Positions 8,918-17,709 of a DNA stretch of 64,000 nt are shown here, piece by piece. Below the pieces are notes generated by a model. That model ran no database searches and was not told the origin of the DNA. It saw only the letters and a program-made list of their open reading frames with translations. The stretch's first letter is position 1, and each line of letters opens with the position of its first letter. Both the position numbers and the translations under genes were made by a program. The stretch spans positions 62,001 through 126,000 of the forward strand of contig NZ_JAEHFJ010000012.1 in NCBI RefSeq assembly GCF_016406085.1, read 5' to 3'. This stretch comes from Aureibaculum flavum (lineage in GTDB: Bacteria; Bacteroidota; Bacteroidia; Flavobacteriales; Flavobacteriaceae).

Positions 8918-9905
8918 CTTAGAACTGACAAATCCAGAATTTCTGTGGCTATTTTTACTAATACCATTGATTGCCATTTGGTACTATGTTGTGCGTAAGA
9001 AAGACAAAGCAACATTAACCATTTCAAGCACAAAAGGATTTGAAGGATCGTCGGTATTGGCAAAATTAAAACCGCTATTAAATGTGCTACGATTGTTGGC
9101 TTTATCGGCTTTAATATTAGCAATGACCAGACCTAGAAATGTTGAGGTAAGCAAAAAAACGAAAACAACTAGTGGTATTGACATTGTTATGGCAATTGAT
9201 ATTTCGGCAAGTATGTTGGCGAGAGATTTACGCCCAAACCGATTGGAAGCATTAAAAGTTGTAGCTAAAGATTTTGTTAGTCAACGTCCGAATGATCGTA
9301 TTGGTATTGTAGTTTATGCAGGTGAAAGTTTTACACAAACTCCTATTACCAGTGATAAACGTATTGTTATGAATACCATAAGTAGATTAAAATGGGGCGA
9401 TTTAGATGGAGGTACGGCCATTGGCATGGGATTGGGTTCTGCAGTTAATCGATTAAAAGATAGTAAAGCGAAAAGCAAGGTTATAATTCTATTAACGGAT
9501 GGTGTAAATAATTCAGGATTTATTGATCCTAAAACAGCAACAGAGTTGGCCAAAGAGTTAGAAATTAAAGTGTATACCATTGGTATTGGGACCAACGGAA
9601 GAGCTGAATTTCCTGTAGCTAGAGACATTAATGGGCGTTTAATTTTTAAGATGCAACCCGTTGAAATTGATGAACCATTATTAAAATTCATTGCGAATGA
9701 AACGGAGGGTAAATATTTTAGAGCCACTGATAATGAAAAATTGGCATCAATTTATGATGAAATCAATAAATTAGAAAAAACAGAAGTCGAAGAGTTCAAA
9801 TATTATAATTATCAAGAAAGATATCGTCCACTAGTATTATTAGCTGGCTTTCTGATTTTATTTGAAATGTTATTAAGAAATACAATATTTAAAAGTTTTA
9901 TTTAA
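8901..9905 (+). CDS. batA: VWA-domain membrane protein BatA
   Basis: 334 residues. Two N-terminal membrane segments (about 14-30 and 60-76), a periplasmic or cytoplasmic VWA domain with an intact MIDAS motif DISAS (D100, S102, S104), and a C-terminal membrane segment (about 308-325). Bat proteins were named for aerotolerance in Bacteroides; BatA and BatB form membrane complexes whose molecular task is not settled. The ATG at 8901 lies inside the previous gene's end (17-bp overlap). It is followed 37 bp later by batB, a paralogue with the same architecture. Confidence 0.9.
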   Translation: MKLWNNLELTNPEFLWLFLLIPLIAIWYYVVRKKDKATLTISSTKGFEGSSVLAKLKPLLNVLRLLALSALILAMTRPRNVEVSKKTKTTSGIDIVMAIDISASMLARDLRPNRLEALKVVAKDFVSQRPNDRIGIVVYAGESFTQTPITSDKRIVMNTISRLKWGDLDGGTAIGMGLGSAVNRLKDSKAKSKVIILLTDGVNNSGFIDPKTATELAKELEIKVYTIGIGTNGRAEFPVARDINGRLIFKMQPVEIDEPLLKFIANETEGKYFRATDNEKLASIYDEINKLEKTEVEEFKYYNYQERYRPLVLLAGFLILFEMLLRNTIFKSFI

Positions 9906-9942
9906 AAAATCACTTCCCTTTGGGAAGGTTAGCAGAGCATAA

Positions 9943-10983
9943 ATGTATCAATTAGAAGAAAAGACATATTTTTATTATTTCGCGGCAGTAGCTGTGCTTT
10001 TCGTGGTGTATTTGTTAGTTTCTTTATGGAAAAAACAAAAACAGAAAGCGTTTGCTGAAAGTGGGCTATTAGAAAAATTGAGTCCTGAAATATCTCCGTT
10101 CAAGTCTTTCTTTAAAATGTTAATGGTAGCCTTAGCATTATCTTTTTTAATAATAGCATTGGTAAACCCTAAAATGGGAACAAAGCTTAAAACAATTAAA
10201 AGAGAAGGTGTTGATGTGGTTTTTGCTTTAGATGTTTCTAAAAGTATGTTGGCTGAAGATGTTGCACCAAATAGATTAGAAAAGGCCAAGCAAATCATAT
10301 CAAGAATTATTGACAAGTTAGGGAGTGATAGAGTAGGTATAATCATATATGCAGGTAATGCATATCCATTACTACCAATAACTACTGACCAAGCTGCGGC
10401 AAAAATGTTTTTACAGAACGCAGATCCAGATATGGTATCATCACAAGGTACAGCAATTAACGAAGCCTTAAAATTAGGCAAAAGTTATTTTGATGATGAT
10501 GAGCAGACTAATAGGTATTTATTTTTAATTTCTGATGGAGAAGACCATGATGAAAATGTTAGTTACATAGCAGATGAGGCAACCAAAGAAGGTATTAAAA
10601 TTTTTACCATAGGTGTTGGTAATGCAGATGGTGGACCTATACCCATTAAGAGAAATGGAACATTGGTTGGGTATAAAAAAGATAGAGCAGGTGAAGTGGT
10701 TATAACGCGAATGAATGACCAGACCTTGAAAAAAATTGCTACCGATGGTGATGGTGAATATTTATATGGAGATAACACAACTAAAACGGTAGATTATATT
10801 AATGAATTATTGTTAAAAGCAGATAAAAAGGAATTTGAAACAAAGCAATTTTCTGATTTTAAAGATCAATTTCAATGGTTTATAGGCTTGGGAATTTTAT
10901 TTTTGATATTCGATGCTTTAATGTTCAATAAAAAGACGAAATGGATTCAGAAATTGAATTTGTTTAATGAAAAAAAAGATTAG
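9943..10983 (+). CDS. batB: VWA-domain membrane protein BatB
   Basis: 346 residues. Membrane segments at about 10-28 and 57-74, VWA domain with the MIDAS motif DVSKS (D97, S99, S101) and ISDGEDHDEN near 186, and a C-terminal membrane anchor (about 309-325). It is a paralogue of the upstream BatA and its expected partner. The end overlaps the start of batC by 17 bp if the first ATG of batC is used, showing tight coupling. Confidence 0.9.
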   Translation: MYQLEEKTYFYYFAAVAVLFVVYLLVSLWKKQKQKAFAESGLLEKLSPEISPFKSFFKMLMVALALSFLIIALVNPKMGTKLKTIKREGVDVVFALDVSKSMLAEDVAPNRLEKAKQIISRIIDKLGSDRVGIIIYAGNAYPLLPITTDQAAAKMFLQNADPDMVSSQGTAINEALKLGKSYFDDDEQTNRYLFLISDGEDHDENVSYIADEATKEGIKIFTIGVGNADGGPIPIKRNGTLVGYKKDRAGEVVITRMNDQTLKKIATDGDGEYLYGDNTTKTVDYINELLLKADKKEFETKQFSDFKDQFQWFIGLGILFLIFDALMFNKKTKWIQKLNLFNEKKD

Positions 10984-11809
10984 TATGAAGAAGTTTTTAA
11001 TCATATTTCTACTTATCAATACTACTTTAATTTTTGCACAAAAAAAAGAGCAAAAACGGAAAGTGGAGATCGATGAAAAGGAAATTGTACGAACGGGGAA
11101 TGACTTTTATGACCAAGAAAACTATGTTGAAGCGGAAGCTAATTATAGAAAGGCATTGAAGAAAAATCCTAATTATGAAAAGGCAAATTACAACTTAGGT
11201 AACGCTATCTATCAACAAAACAAGTTCAAAGAGGCGTTACCAATGTACGAATTGGTTTCAAAAACATCTGAAGATAAATTAACGAAAGCGGAAGCATTCC
11301 ATAACATGGGAAATGTTAAGCTAAAGGAAAAAAAGTATGCTGAAGCTATTGAAGCTTATAAAAATGCATTAAGAAACAGTTCTAAAGATGATGAAACACG
11401 TTACAATTTAGCCTTAGCACAAAAATTGTTGAAAAAGGAGCAAAACCAAAAGGAAGATAATAAAGATAATAAGGATAAGGATAAAAAAGAGAACGACAAG
11501 AACGAGGATAAGGATAATAAGGATAAGGATAAAAAAGACAAGGACGATAAAAATAAAGACAAAGATAAAGACAAGGATAAAAAGGGAGATAACAAGGACG
11601 AAAATAAAGATCAGAATAAAGATAAAAAAGATGATAAAGGCGATAAGGACAAGGATCAAAAACAGCCGAAACCAAACCCTAGCCAATTATCTCCTCAGCA
11701 AGTAAAACAATTGTTAGAAGCCATGAACAATGAAGAGAATAAAACCCAGAAAAAGGTAAATGCGAAAAAGGCTAAAGGGAAAAAAGTGAAACAAGAAAAA
11801 GATTGGTAG
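10967..11809 (+). CDS. batC: TPR protein BatC with a long Lys-Asp linker
   Basis: 280 residues from ATG 10967; a second ATG at 10985 (codon 7) gives a cleaner signal peptide (MKKFLIIFLLINTTLIFAQ). TPR helices occupy about 35-150 (NDFYDQENYVEAEANYRKAL, NYEKANYNLGNAIYQQNKF, AEAFHNMGNVKLKEKKY, ALRNSSKDDETRYNLALAQ). About 155-230 is almost pure Lys/Asp/Asn/Glu. The tail PSQLSPQQVKQLLEAM followed by EENKTQKKVNAKK is the usual BatC end. The polar linker is encoded by a nearly pure purine tract (11440-11660) and produces several spurious antisense reading frames. Probably a periplasmic scaffold of the Bat complex. Confidence 0.88.
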   Translation: MKKKISMKKFLIIFLLINTTLIFAQKKEQKRKVEIDEKEIVRTGNDFYDQENYVEAEANYRKALKKNPNYEKANYNLGNAIYQQNKFKEALPMYELVSKTSEDKLTKAEAFHNMGNVKLKEKKYAEAIEAYKNALRNSSKDDETRYNLALAQKLLKKEQNQKEDNKDNKDKDKKENDKNEDKDNKDKDKKDKDDKNKDKDKDKDKKGDNKDENKDQNKDKKDDKGDKDKDQKQPKPNPSQLSPQQVKQLLEAMNNEENKTQKKVNAKKAKGKKVKQEKDW

Positions 11810-11876
11810 TAAGTGTTTACAAGTCACTGCTGTAATCTATGTTAGATATAATGAATACCATAATTGAAAAGAGTTA

Positions 11877-13643
11877 ATGTTTAAAAACATTCACATAATA
11901 GCCATACTACTTTTTTTGGGACCATCTCTTTGGGCTCAAGAAACGTCATTTAAAGCCACTGTTAGTAAAAACAGATTAGGTGTAAATGAGCGTTTACGTA
12001 TTACGTTTACTATCAATAAGCAAGGTGGAGATAATTTTACAGCACCTAATTTTAAAGATTTTACGGAGCTTGCTGGTCCAATGCAGGCCACGAACTTTTT
12101 TGAATTTAATGGGCAAAAAGCATTTGAAATGGCATATTCTTATACTTTGCAGCCTAAAAGGAAAGGTGTTATTACCATTCCATCTGCGAGTATTGAATTA
12201 AATGGAAAAACGATAAAAAGTAATACGGTAAAAATTACGGTTACTAATGCTGTAGAGATACCAAAAGATCCTAATGATCCCAAATATATCGCCTCACAAA
12301 ACATACATTTAATTGCCGAGGTGTCTAATTCAAACCCCTATGTTGGTGAGAGTATTTCAGTAGTTTATAAAATTTATGTAGATGTAAGTAAAGTTAATGT
12401 TAGAAATTATAGAGAAACGGGTTCCCCGTCTTTTAATGGTTTTTGGAATCAGAACATTGATGTTAAACAATCTAATGGACAAGAAGGAACATTTCAAGGA
12501 AAAACACATAGATATGCCGTTTTAAGAAAAGTCGTTTTGATACCTCAGAAATCGGGTAAATTAACGATTAGCCCTTTAGAAATGGAAGTAGGAGCTGGGG
12601 TTCCAATTGGTAGACGAAGTTTACTAGGAAACATGATTACAAGAAATGTTAATTTTACAGCAACAACGGGTGCACGTACTATAGAGGTAAAACCATTGCC
12701 ATTAGCTAATAAGCCTGTAGTTTTTACAGGTGCGGTAGGTGATTATGACTTTACAGTAACGACTAATAAAAGTGAACTTAAAGCAAATGAAGCAGCACAA
12801 ATAAAAGTTCAAGTCTCGGGTAAAGGGAATTTAAAAATGGTTGAATTGCCTAAAATTGAAACCCCAACTGGATTAGAGAAATACGAGCCAGAGCATAAGG
12901 AAAATATAAGAACTGCCATAAGTGGATTTTCTGGAAGTGTTTATGATCAATACACGGTGGTACCTCAGTTTAGAGGTAAATATAAAATACCTTCAACCAC
13001 GTTTTCCTATTTCAGTTTAAAAGATAAAACGTATAAGACAATCACTTCTGATGCAATAATTATTAATGCACCAGAAGGAAAAACAAGAGCAGATGAAAAT
13101 GCTATTACATCTACAAAGAAAAATGTAATTTCCAATGCCAAGGATATCCGATTTATAAGTACAAATGCCACTATGGTATCTCATGAAGATTCTGAAGACT
13201 TTTTTAAATCAGATCTGTTTTATTTATTATTGATTCTACCCTTATTATCGATTCCTTTTGGAATATTTATTGGGATGAAAAAGCAAAAAAGAGATAGTGA
13301 TATTATAGGTAATAAAAGACGTAAGGCAGATAAATTGGCCAAAAAATTCTTATCTCAAGCCAAAAAACAATTAGGTCATAAAGAGCAGTTTTATGAAGCG
13401 TTAGAAAAGGCCTTACATAATTATTTAAAAGCAAAGTTACAAGTTGAAACAGCAGACATTAGTAAAGATAAAATTAAGGAAATACTAAGTGAGCGTAAAG
13501 TTGATAATGATACTATAAGTGAGTTTATTAGCGTGTTTGATAGTTGTGATTATGCACGTTATACGCCAACGACAAACGTAATGATGAAGCAAGAGTATGA
13601 AGCAGCAAGAAAAGTAATTGTAAAAATAGATAAGCAACTATAG
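11877..13643 (+). CDS. batD: Oxygen-tolerance family protein BatD
   Basis: 588 residues. Signal peptide MFKNIHIIAILLFLGPSLWA, then a long periplasmic part of Ig-like domains with BatD signatures (NRLGVNERLRITFTINKQG, FTAPNFKDF, QNIHLIAEVSNSNPYVGESI, GAVGDYDFTV), one membrane segment (about 445-465, YLLLILPLLSIPFGIFIGM) and a cytoplasmic helical tail (about 475-588) rich in Lys. It follows batC after 67 bp and abuts batE with no gap. Known as part of the aerotolerance operon; the mechanism is unknown. Confidence 0.92.
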   Translation: MFKNIHIIAILLFLGPSLWAQETSFKATVSKNRLGVNERLRITFTINKQGGDNFTAPNFKDFTELAGPMQATNFFEFNGQKAFEMAYSYTLQPKRKGVITIPSASIELNGKTIKSNTVKITVTNAVEIPKDPNDPKYIASQNIHLIAEVSNSNPYVGESISVVYKIYVDVSKVNVRNYRETGSPSFNGFWNQNIDVKQSNGQEGTFQGKTHRYAVLRKVVLIPQKSGKLTISPLEMEVGAGVPIGRRSLLGNMITRNVNFTATTGARTIEVKPLPLANKPVVFTGAVGDYDFTVTTNKSELKANEAAQIKVQVSGKGNLKMVELPKIETPTGLEKYEPEHKENIRTAISGFSGSVYDQYTVVPQFRGKYKIPSTTFSYFSLKDKTYKTITSDAIIINAPEGKTRADENAITSTKKNVISNAKDIRFISTNATMVSHEDSEDFFKSDLFYLLLILPLLSIPFGIFIGMKKQKRDSDIIGNKRRKADKLAKKFLSQAKKQLGHKEQFYEALEKALHNYLKAKLQVETADISKDKIKEILSERKVDNDTISEFISVFDSCDYARYTPTTNVMMKQEYEAARKVIVKIDKQL

Positions 13644-14396
13644 ATGAAGAAAATTATTTTATTCATATTGTTATTATCATCAATTGGAGTCTTTGCGACC
13701 CAAGCAGATAGTCTTTTCGTAAAAGCAAATAAATTGTATCAAAGTGAAAAATACAATGAGGCTTTAGAGGTGTATAAGCAGATAGAAAAACATAATATTA
13801 ATTCTGATGATTTCTTATATAATATGGCGAATACCTATTATAAAATGAATAAAATTGCTCCTGCTATTTATTATTATGAAAAAGTGTTGCAACAAAGTCC
13901 AAATTATACAGATGCTGCTTATAATTTATCTTTTGCAAAACGTATGGCTATTGATAATATAGAGCCTTTACCAAAGACTTTATTGCAAAAGTTAAATCAA
14001 TCGGTTGTAATGAGATTTACTTATAACACATGGGCTTGGTTAGCCATAGGCTTATCGTTTTTATTTGCCTTGTTATTTTTATTGTATCACTTTTCATATA
14101 GTACAGGTAGTAAACGATTGTACTTTATAACAAGCTTTGCAAGTGCTTTTTTAGCCTTGTTAACAGTTGCTTTTGCTTTCCAAAATTACAAACATGCAAA
14201 AGCCAACACGGAAGCCATAGTTTTTGCCCAACAAACAGAAGTCAAAACTGCACCCACAGCATCTAGTGAAGTTAGTTTTGAACTACACGAAGGTACTAAA
14301 GTAAAGGTGTTGGAAAGTTTAGATAACTGGAAAAAAATTAAAATTGCTGACGGCAAAATTGGCTGGATCTTATCGGATGATATTAAGGAATTGTAA
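13644..14396 (+). CDS. batE: BatE: TPR, two membrane segments and an SH3-like domain
   Basis: 250 residues, starting directly after the batD stop. Signal peptide (1-19, ending GVFATQA), TPR repeats (about 20-100; ALEVYKQIEKHN, AIYYYEKVLQQSPNYTDAAYNL), two membrane helices (about 129-150 and 158-179) and a C-terminal bacterial SH3-like domain (about 190-250; VKTAPTASSEVSFELHEG, WKKIKIADGKIGWILSDDI). The SH3 part suggests contact with cell-wall or partner proteins. It is the last gene of the operon, only 18 bp from the convergent methyltransferase gene. Confidence 0.9.
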   Translation: MKKIILFILLLSSIGVFATQADSLFVKANKLYQSEKYNEALEVYKQIEKHNINSDDFLYNMANTYYKMNKIAPAIYYYEKVLQQSPNYTDAAYNLSFAKRMAIDNIEPLPKTLLQKLNQSVVMRFTYNTWAWLAIGLSFLFALLFLLYHFSYSTGSKRLYFITSFASAFLALLTVAFAFQNYKHAKANTEAIVFAQQTEVKTAPTASSEVSFELHEGTKVKVLESLDNWKKIKIADGKIGWILSDDIKEL

Positions 14397-14414
14397 AATT
14401 CTAATATTTCATTT

Positions 14415-15191
14415 CTATTTAGAGCATACGGGTAAAATTTCACCTTTCATCAATCTGTATTTATCCATTTCAGATTCAGATAATTTTTGCGAATAATTAA
14501 CTTCGTTAACCTTAAAACCAACAGCTCTTAAACGGTCAAAATAATCACTTCCATAAACACGCACATGATCATATTGTCCAAAATGTTTGGCACGTTCTTC
14601 GGGTGAAGTTATGGTGAAATCTTCATAAGTTGTAGTTCTTGAATAATCTTGTGGAATTTGAAAGATTCCCATACCTCCTGGTTTTAAAACTCTGTAGAGT
14701 TCTTGCATTGCCTTTGTATCGTCTATAATATGTTCTAAGACATGGTTACAGAAAATCACGTCAAAACTATCATCTTCAAAGGGAAGGTCGCAAATATCAG
14801 CTTTAACGTCTACTATTGGCGAATAGAGGTCAGCCGTAATGAGTTCAATATGTTTTAATTTTCTAAATCTTTTTAAAAAGCACTGTTCTGGTGCCATATG
14901 TAAAACTTTTTTAGGTTTTGAATCCTCAAAAAAGTCTGTCTCATTTTGTAAGTATAACCAAAGTAATCTGTGACGCTCTAAAGACAATGTGCTTGGTGAT
15001 AATACATTCGGACGTTGTGTACCATAACCATAAGGTAGAAATTTTCTAAAACGCTTACCATCAATAGGGTCAGTGAATTTTGACCCTTTTAAGTACATGG
15101 CAAAAACGGGACTAACCCAATAACTTGCTTTTATTAAAAAAGGACGAGGAATTGTATTTAGTATGTATTTAAAAAAAGACACAGATTTCAC
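14415..15191 (-). CDS. Class I SAM-dependent methyltransferase
   Basis: 258 residues. A Rossmann methyltransferase core is visible: VLHMAPEQCFLKRF (motif I region, about 99-112, without the usual GxGxG), LITADLYSP, ADICDLPFEDDSFDVIFCNHVLEHI (split around 129-153; motif II/III) and ELYRVLKPGGMGIFQIP. The substrate is unknown. The N-terminal part (FKYILNTIPRP, FRKFLPYGYG, RHRLLWLYL) is specific to this subfamily, often found beside map in flavobacteria as I recall. The only plausible start is a GTG at 15191, which lies inside the left inverted repeat of the neighbouring GxxExxY cassette, so the original 5' end may have been altered. Confidence 0.8.
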   Translation of the reverse strand: MKSVSFFKYILNTIPRPFLIKASYWVSPVFAMYLKGSKFTDPIDGKRFRKFLPYGYGTQRPNVLSPSTLSLERHRLLWLYLQNETDFFEDSKPKKVLHMAPEQCFLKRFRKLKHIELITADLYSPIVDVKADICDLPFEDDSFDVIFCNHVLEHIIDDTKAMQELYRVLKPGGMGIFQIPQDYSRTTTYEDFTITSPEERAKHFGQYDHVRVYGSDYFDRLRAVGFKVNEVNYSQKLSESEMDKYRLMKGEILPVCSK

Positions 15192-15206
15192 TAATTTTCA
15201 CTAATT
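15189..15206. repeat. Inverted repeat, left copy, flanking the GxxExxY gene
   Basis: CACTAATTTTCACTAATT, itself two copies of TTCACTAATT. Its inverse, with one base fewer, lies at 15655-15671. The left copy contains the GTG start of the methyltransferase. The similarity extends outward (AGACACaGATTTCACTAATT against AGACACTAATTTCACTAATT). Confidence 0.55.
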
Positions 15207-15211
15207 AAATA

Positions 15212-15586
15212 TTAAAGTATAACTCTTTTATAGTTTAAACTATCTTCCCCAAAATTAACTAATAATCCAAGATTAATTTTTGAAGCGGCTAAATAGTTCA
15301 ATGTTTGTTTTAGATGGCTACCTGTTAAACTTTCAATTGCTTTAATTTCAACGATAATCTTATCATCAACAATAAAATCAGCAATATAGTAATGAGGCAA
15401 TGTGACACCTTTATAAACAATTTTAAATCTTTTTTCTCTAGAATAGTTAATGTTATTTTTCTTAAATTCTATTTCCAATGAATCACCATAAATAATTTCA
15501 CTAAACCCTTTACCTAATTCCTTATGAACTTCCATACATAGACCTATTATTTTATAAGATTCTTCTTTAAATAATAGTTTGGTCAT
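15212..15586 (-). CDS. GxxExxY family protein
   Basis: 124 residues with the diagnostic GKGFSEIIYGDSLEIEF (G..E..Y motif at about 27-34) and the nuclease-like end DFIVDDKIIVEIKAIESL (D..(x)..ExK pattern), followed by LKQTLNYLAASKINLGLLVNFG. The pattern resembles PD-(D/E)XK enzymes, so a nuclease activity is possible, but the function of this widespread family is not established. It sits between inverted repeats of TTCACTAATT units (15189-15206 and 15655-15671), inserted between map and the methyltransferase gene. That, together with the scattered occurrence of the family, points to a mobile cassette. Confidence 0.88.
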   Translation of the reverse strand: MTKLLFKEESYKIIGLCMEVHKELGKGFSEIIYGDSLEIEFKKNNINYSREKRFKIVYKGVTLPHYYIADFIVDDKIIVEIKAIESLTGSHLKQTLNYLAASKINLGLLVNFGEDSLNYKRVIL

Positions 15587-15654
15587 AATTTTATTTGGAA
15601 ACTAGTTTTGCTAAATTTTGTGAAAGGGATTTTAAATTTTTGTTTTTTCGAGAT

Positions 15655-15671
15655 AATTAGTGAAATTAGTG
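15655..15671. repeat. Inverted repeat, right copy, flanking the GxxExxY gene
   Basis: AATTAGTGAAATTAGTG, the inverse of 15189-15206 apart from a one-base gap. It overlaps the map stop codon (15666-15668), so the last residues of MAP (FRH) are encoded at the repeat edge. Confidence 0.55.
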
Positions 15672-16469
15672 TCTAAATTCATCCTCTTCATTACTATTAA
15701 TTCCTAAAGCCTCGTAAACATATTTAAAAGTAGAAAGAAGCTCAGGTTTGCCGTCAATGATAGCAACATCATGTTCAAAATGAGCTGAGGGTTGACCATC
15801 TTGTGTTAAAATGGTCCAACCATCTTTTAGCTGTTTAATTTTATGTGTACCCATATTAACCATAGGCTCAATAGCAACGGTCATACCTTCTTTAAATTTC
15901 TTTCCTCTACCACGTTTGCCATAGTTTGGCATTTCTGGACCTTCATGCATTTTTTTACCAAGTCCATGACCAACAAGTTCACGTACGATACCGTAGCCAT
16001 GATTTTCACAATATTCTTGTATGGCATAACCAACATCACCAACACGATTACCCGCTTTAAATTCGCGAATACCAATGTATAAACTTTCTTTTGTAACCTT
16101 TAAAAGTTTTCTGGTGGCCTCATCTACTTCACCAACTTCAAATGTATAAGCATGATCACCATAAAATTCATTTTTAAGGGCACCGCAATCTATAGAGATA
16201 ATATCACCTTCCTTCAAAGGTTCTTTTGTGGGGAATCCGTGAACAACTTGTGCGTTAGGACTCATACATAACGTGTTTGGAAAATCATATAGGCCTAAAA
16301 ACCCAGGTATAGCACCATGGTCTCTAATAAATTCTTCAGCTAGTTTATCTAATTGTAATGTTGAAACACCTGGCTTAACTTCTTTGGCTAACATACCTAG
16401 TGTTTTAGAAACGATTAATGCACTTTCTCGCATCAATTCAATTTCTTCTCTAGTTTTTATTTTAATCAT
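15666..16469 (-). CDS. map: Type I methionine aminopeptidase
   Basis: 267 residues. It removes the initiator Met from nascent proteins in the cytoplasm using a dinuclear metal site. The residues are in place: His77 in VVHGFP (substrate contact), Asp94 in SIDCGA and Asp105 in YGDHAYTF (metal), VGHGLGKKMHEGPEMPNYG (the metal-binding His), and the two Glu in AIEPMVNMG and HFEHDVAI (the latter as SAHFEHD). Start ATG at 16469, 18 bp after a -7 element. Its stop codon overlaps a repeat bounding the GxxExxY gene. Confidence 0.95.
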   Translation of the reverse strand: MIKIKTREEIELMRESALIVSKTLGMLAKEVKPGVSTLQLDKLAEEFIRDHGAIPGFLGLYDFPNTLCMSPNAQVVHGFPTKEPLKEGDIISIDCGALKNEFYGDHAYTFEVGEVDEATRKLLKVTKESLYIGIREFKAGNRVGDVGYAIQEYCENHGYGIVRELVGHGLGKKMHEGPEMPNYGKRGRGKKFKEGMTVAIEPMVNMGTHKIKQLKDGWTILTQDGQPSAHFEHDVAIIDGKPELLSTFKYVYEALGINSNEEDEFRH

Positions 16470-16486
16470 TATATACGTGTAAAGTA

Positions 16487-16494
16487 CAAAGGTA
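16487..16494 (-). promoter_or_regulatory. -7 promoter element of map
   Basis: Minus strand reads TACCTTTG, an exact TAnnTTTG match, 18 bp upstream of the map ATG. Confidence 0.5.
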
Positions 16495-16605
16495 AATTAA
16501 ATATTAGAATGAAAAAAAATCGAAGGTACTCGTTTTTTTAAAAGCTGTAGTTGTTTTCAAAAACAACGAATATTCTAAGCTGTATTTACGGAAAATTGCA
16601 TTTTA

Positions 16606-16629
16606 TGGTGTTTTAATGTGTAAACACCA
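16606..16629 (-). terminator. Hairpin downstream of the HAD phosphatase gene
   Basis: Perfect 8-bp inverted repeat TGGTGTTT / AAACACCA with an 8-nt loop, 26 bp after the HAD gene stop on the minus strand. The following sequence (TAAAATGC) is only weakly U-rich, so termination is possible but not certain. Confidence 0.4.
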
Positions 16630-16654
16630 AAACTTTAAAATCAAGACCGCGAAT

Positions 16655-17059
16655 TTAAAATTTCCAAAAACTCTTTTTCTTCTTTTTTGGTACTTCCGCG
16701 TTAGGGTTGTTTTTTATGATCTTGTAGATTTCGCCCCAACCTAGCATACCACCGATATTTCTATCATCAATAAAAAGGTCAGCATTAATTTTTCTACTTA
16801 CTTTTCCTTGAAATTTTTCTTCGGGGTAGTTTTTATTTACAGAATAAAAATGGATACCATTTTCTTCACAAAAATCAACAGCGTCTTGTAAACGTTCTCC
16901 GTGTCTGTAAGTCCATAATATTAATCGATGTCCATCTTTTTGCAATTCCTTTAAAGTTTCAAAGGCAAATATTTTAGGTGAGCCAACTTTCGGATAGGCG
17001 TCTTCTACTATGGTACCATCAAAATCAACAGCAATTATTAAAGGGTCCTTTGGAATCAT
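16655..17059 (-). CDS. Small HAD-superfamily hydrolase (BT0820-like)
   Basis: 134 residues. The HAD motif I AVDFDGTIVED (Asp12, Asp14) is at the N-terminus, LILWTYRHGERL gives motif II (Thr), and LFIDDRNIGGMLG gives motif IV with paired Asp. The short length and absent cap domain match the BT0820-type family in Bacteroidota. Substrate unknown; a small phosphorylated metabolite is likely. The tail is basic (VPKKKKKSFWKF). Monocistronic, with a -7 element 22 bp upstream of the ATG. Confidence 0.8.
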   Translation of the reverse strand: MIPKDPLIIAVDFDGTIVEDAYPKVGSPKIFAFETLKELQKDGHRLILWTYRHGERLQDAVDFCEENGIHFYSVNKNYPEEKFQGKVSRKINADLFIDDRNIGGMLGWGEIYKIIKNNPNAEVPKKKKKSFWKF

Positions 17060-17080
17060 TTAGAGTTATTAAAGTTTTTG

Positions 17081-17088
17081 CAAATTTA
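17081..17088 (-). promoter_or_regulatory. -7 promoter element of the HAD gene
   Basis: Minus strand reads TAAATTTG, an exact TAnnTTTG match, 22 bp upstream of the ATG at 17059. Confidence 0.45.
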
Positions 17089-17154
17089 AGCCAATATTCT
17101 GTTTTACAAAATACTAAACTGATAACAATTACTTTTAGTATCTAAAATTACAAA

Positions 17155-17682
17155 TTAACTTCTGTCATATGCATGCTTGTACGGCTCTTCTTTAAGAATT
17201 TTTAATATATCTTTTTCTAAAGTTTCTTTAGGATATTCTACAAATCTGCCAATTTCTTTACCCTTTTTATAAAATATAAAAGTAGGTACTCTAATTATAT
17301 TTAAGCCTTCTTGTAAGTTATCAGCCGTTTTTTTTCCTCTGTTTACAGCAATCATTTCTAGATCGCTTTCATCGAAACCTATTTCTGCTAATAATCTATA
17401 AAAATGAGGAACTTCACGTCTACTATCTCCACACCAAGTACCCATAAAAGCTTTAATAGTAACACCCTTAATATGTTTCTTAACTTCTTTTACCGTAGCT
17501 TCATCAAGTTTGTAATTATCATAATTACGATTGAACCATGAGGCAAAGGGAGCTTCCTTAAATGCTTTTTGTGAGGTAACACCCTCTAAATAGTTTGGTC
17601 TATTAATGGTGGTTTTTTGTTGAGCGAATACATGTCCGCTAAAAACCAACATACAGGCAAACACAAAAATTATTTTCTTCAT
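17155..17682 (-). CDS. Secreted thioredoxin-fold protein with a CxxS active site
   Basis: 175 residues. Signal peptide (1-20, ending SGHVFA), then a thioredoxin fold with MGTWCGDSRREVPHFYRLL around Cys84. The usual CxxC is CGDS, so the resolving cysteine is a serine (Ser87). Such monothiol versions cannot complete a normal dithiol reduction and may act as isomerases or peroxiredoxin-like enzymes, or bind a partner. The rest (MIAVNRGKKTADNLQEGL, VPTFIFYKKGKEIGRFVEYP with the cis-Pro at VPT) supports the fold. It starts 27 bp after the gpmI stop on the same strand and may be co-transcribed with it. Confidence 0.8.
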   Translation of the reverse strand: MKKIIFVFACMLVFSGHVFAQQKTTINRPNYLEGVTSQKAFKEAPFASWFNRNYDNYKLDEATVKEVKKHIKGVTIKAFMGTWCGDSRREVPHFYRLLAEIGFDESDLEMIAVNRGKKTADNLQEGLNIIRVPTFIFYKKGKEIGRFVEYPKETLEKDILKILKEEPYKHAYDRS

Positions 17683-17709
17683 ATTTTTATTTTGGGCTCT
17701 ATTTTGTGT

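Noticed and set aside
11382-11686. Three overlapping antisense reading frames inside batC
   Set aside because: They mirror the purine-rich Lys/Asp linker and give low-complexity Leu/Ser/Phe/Tyr proteins; batC in the sense strand is clear.
14397-14414. Search for a terminator between batE and the methyltransferase
   Set aside because: Only 18 bp separate the convergent genes and no stem is present.
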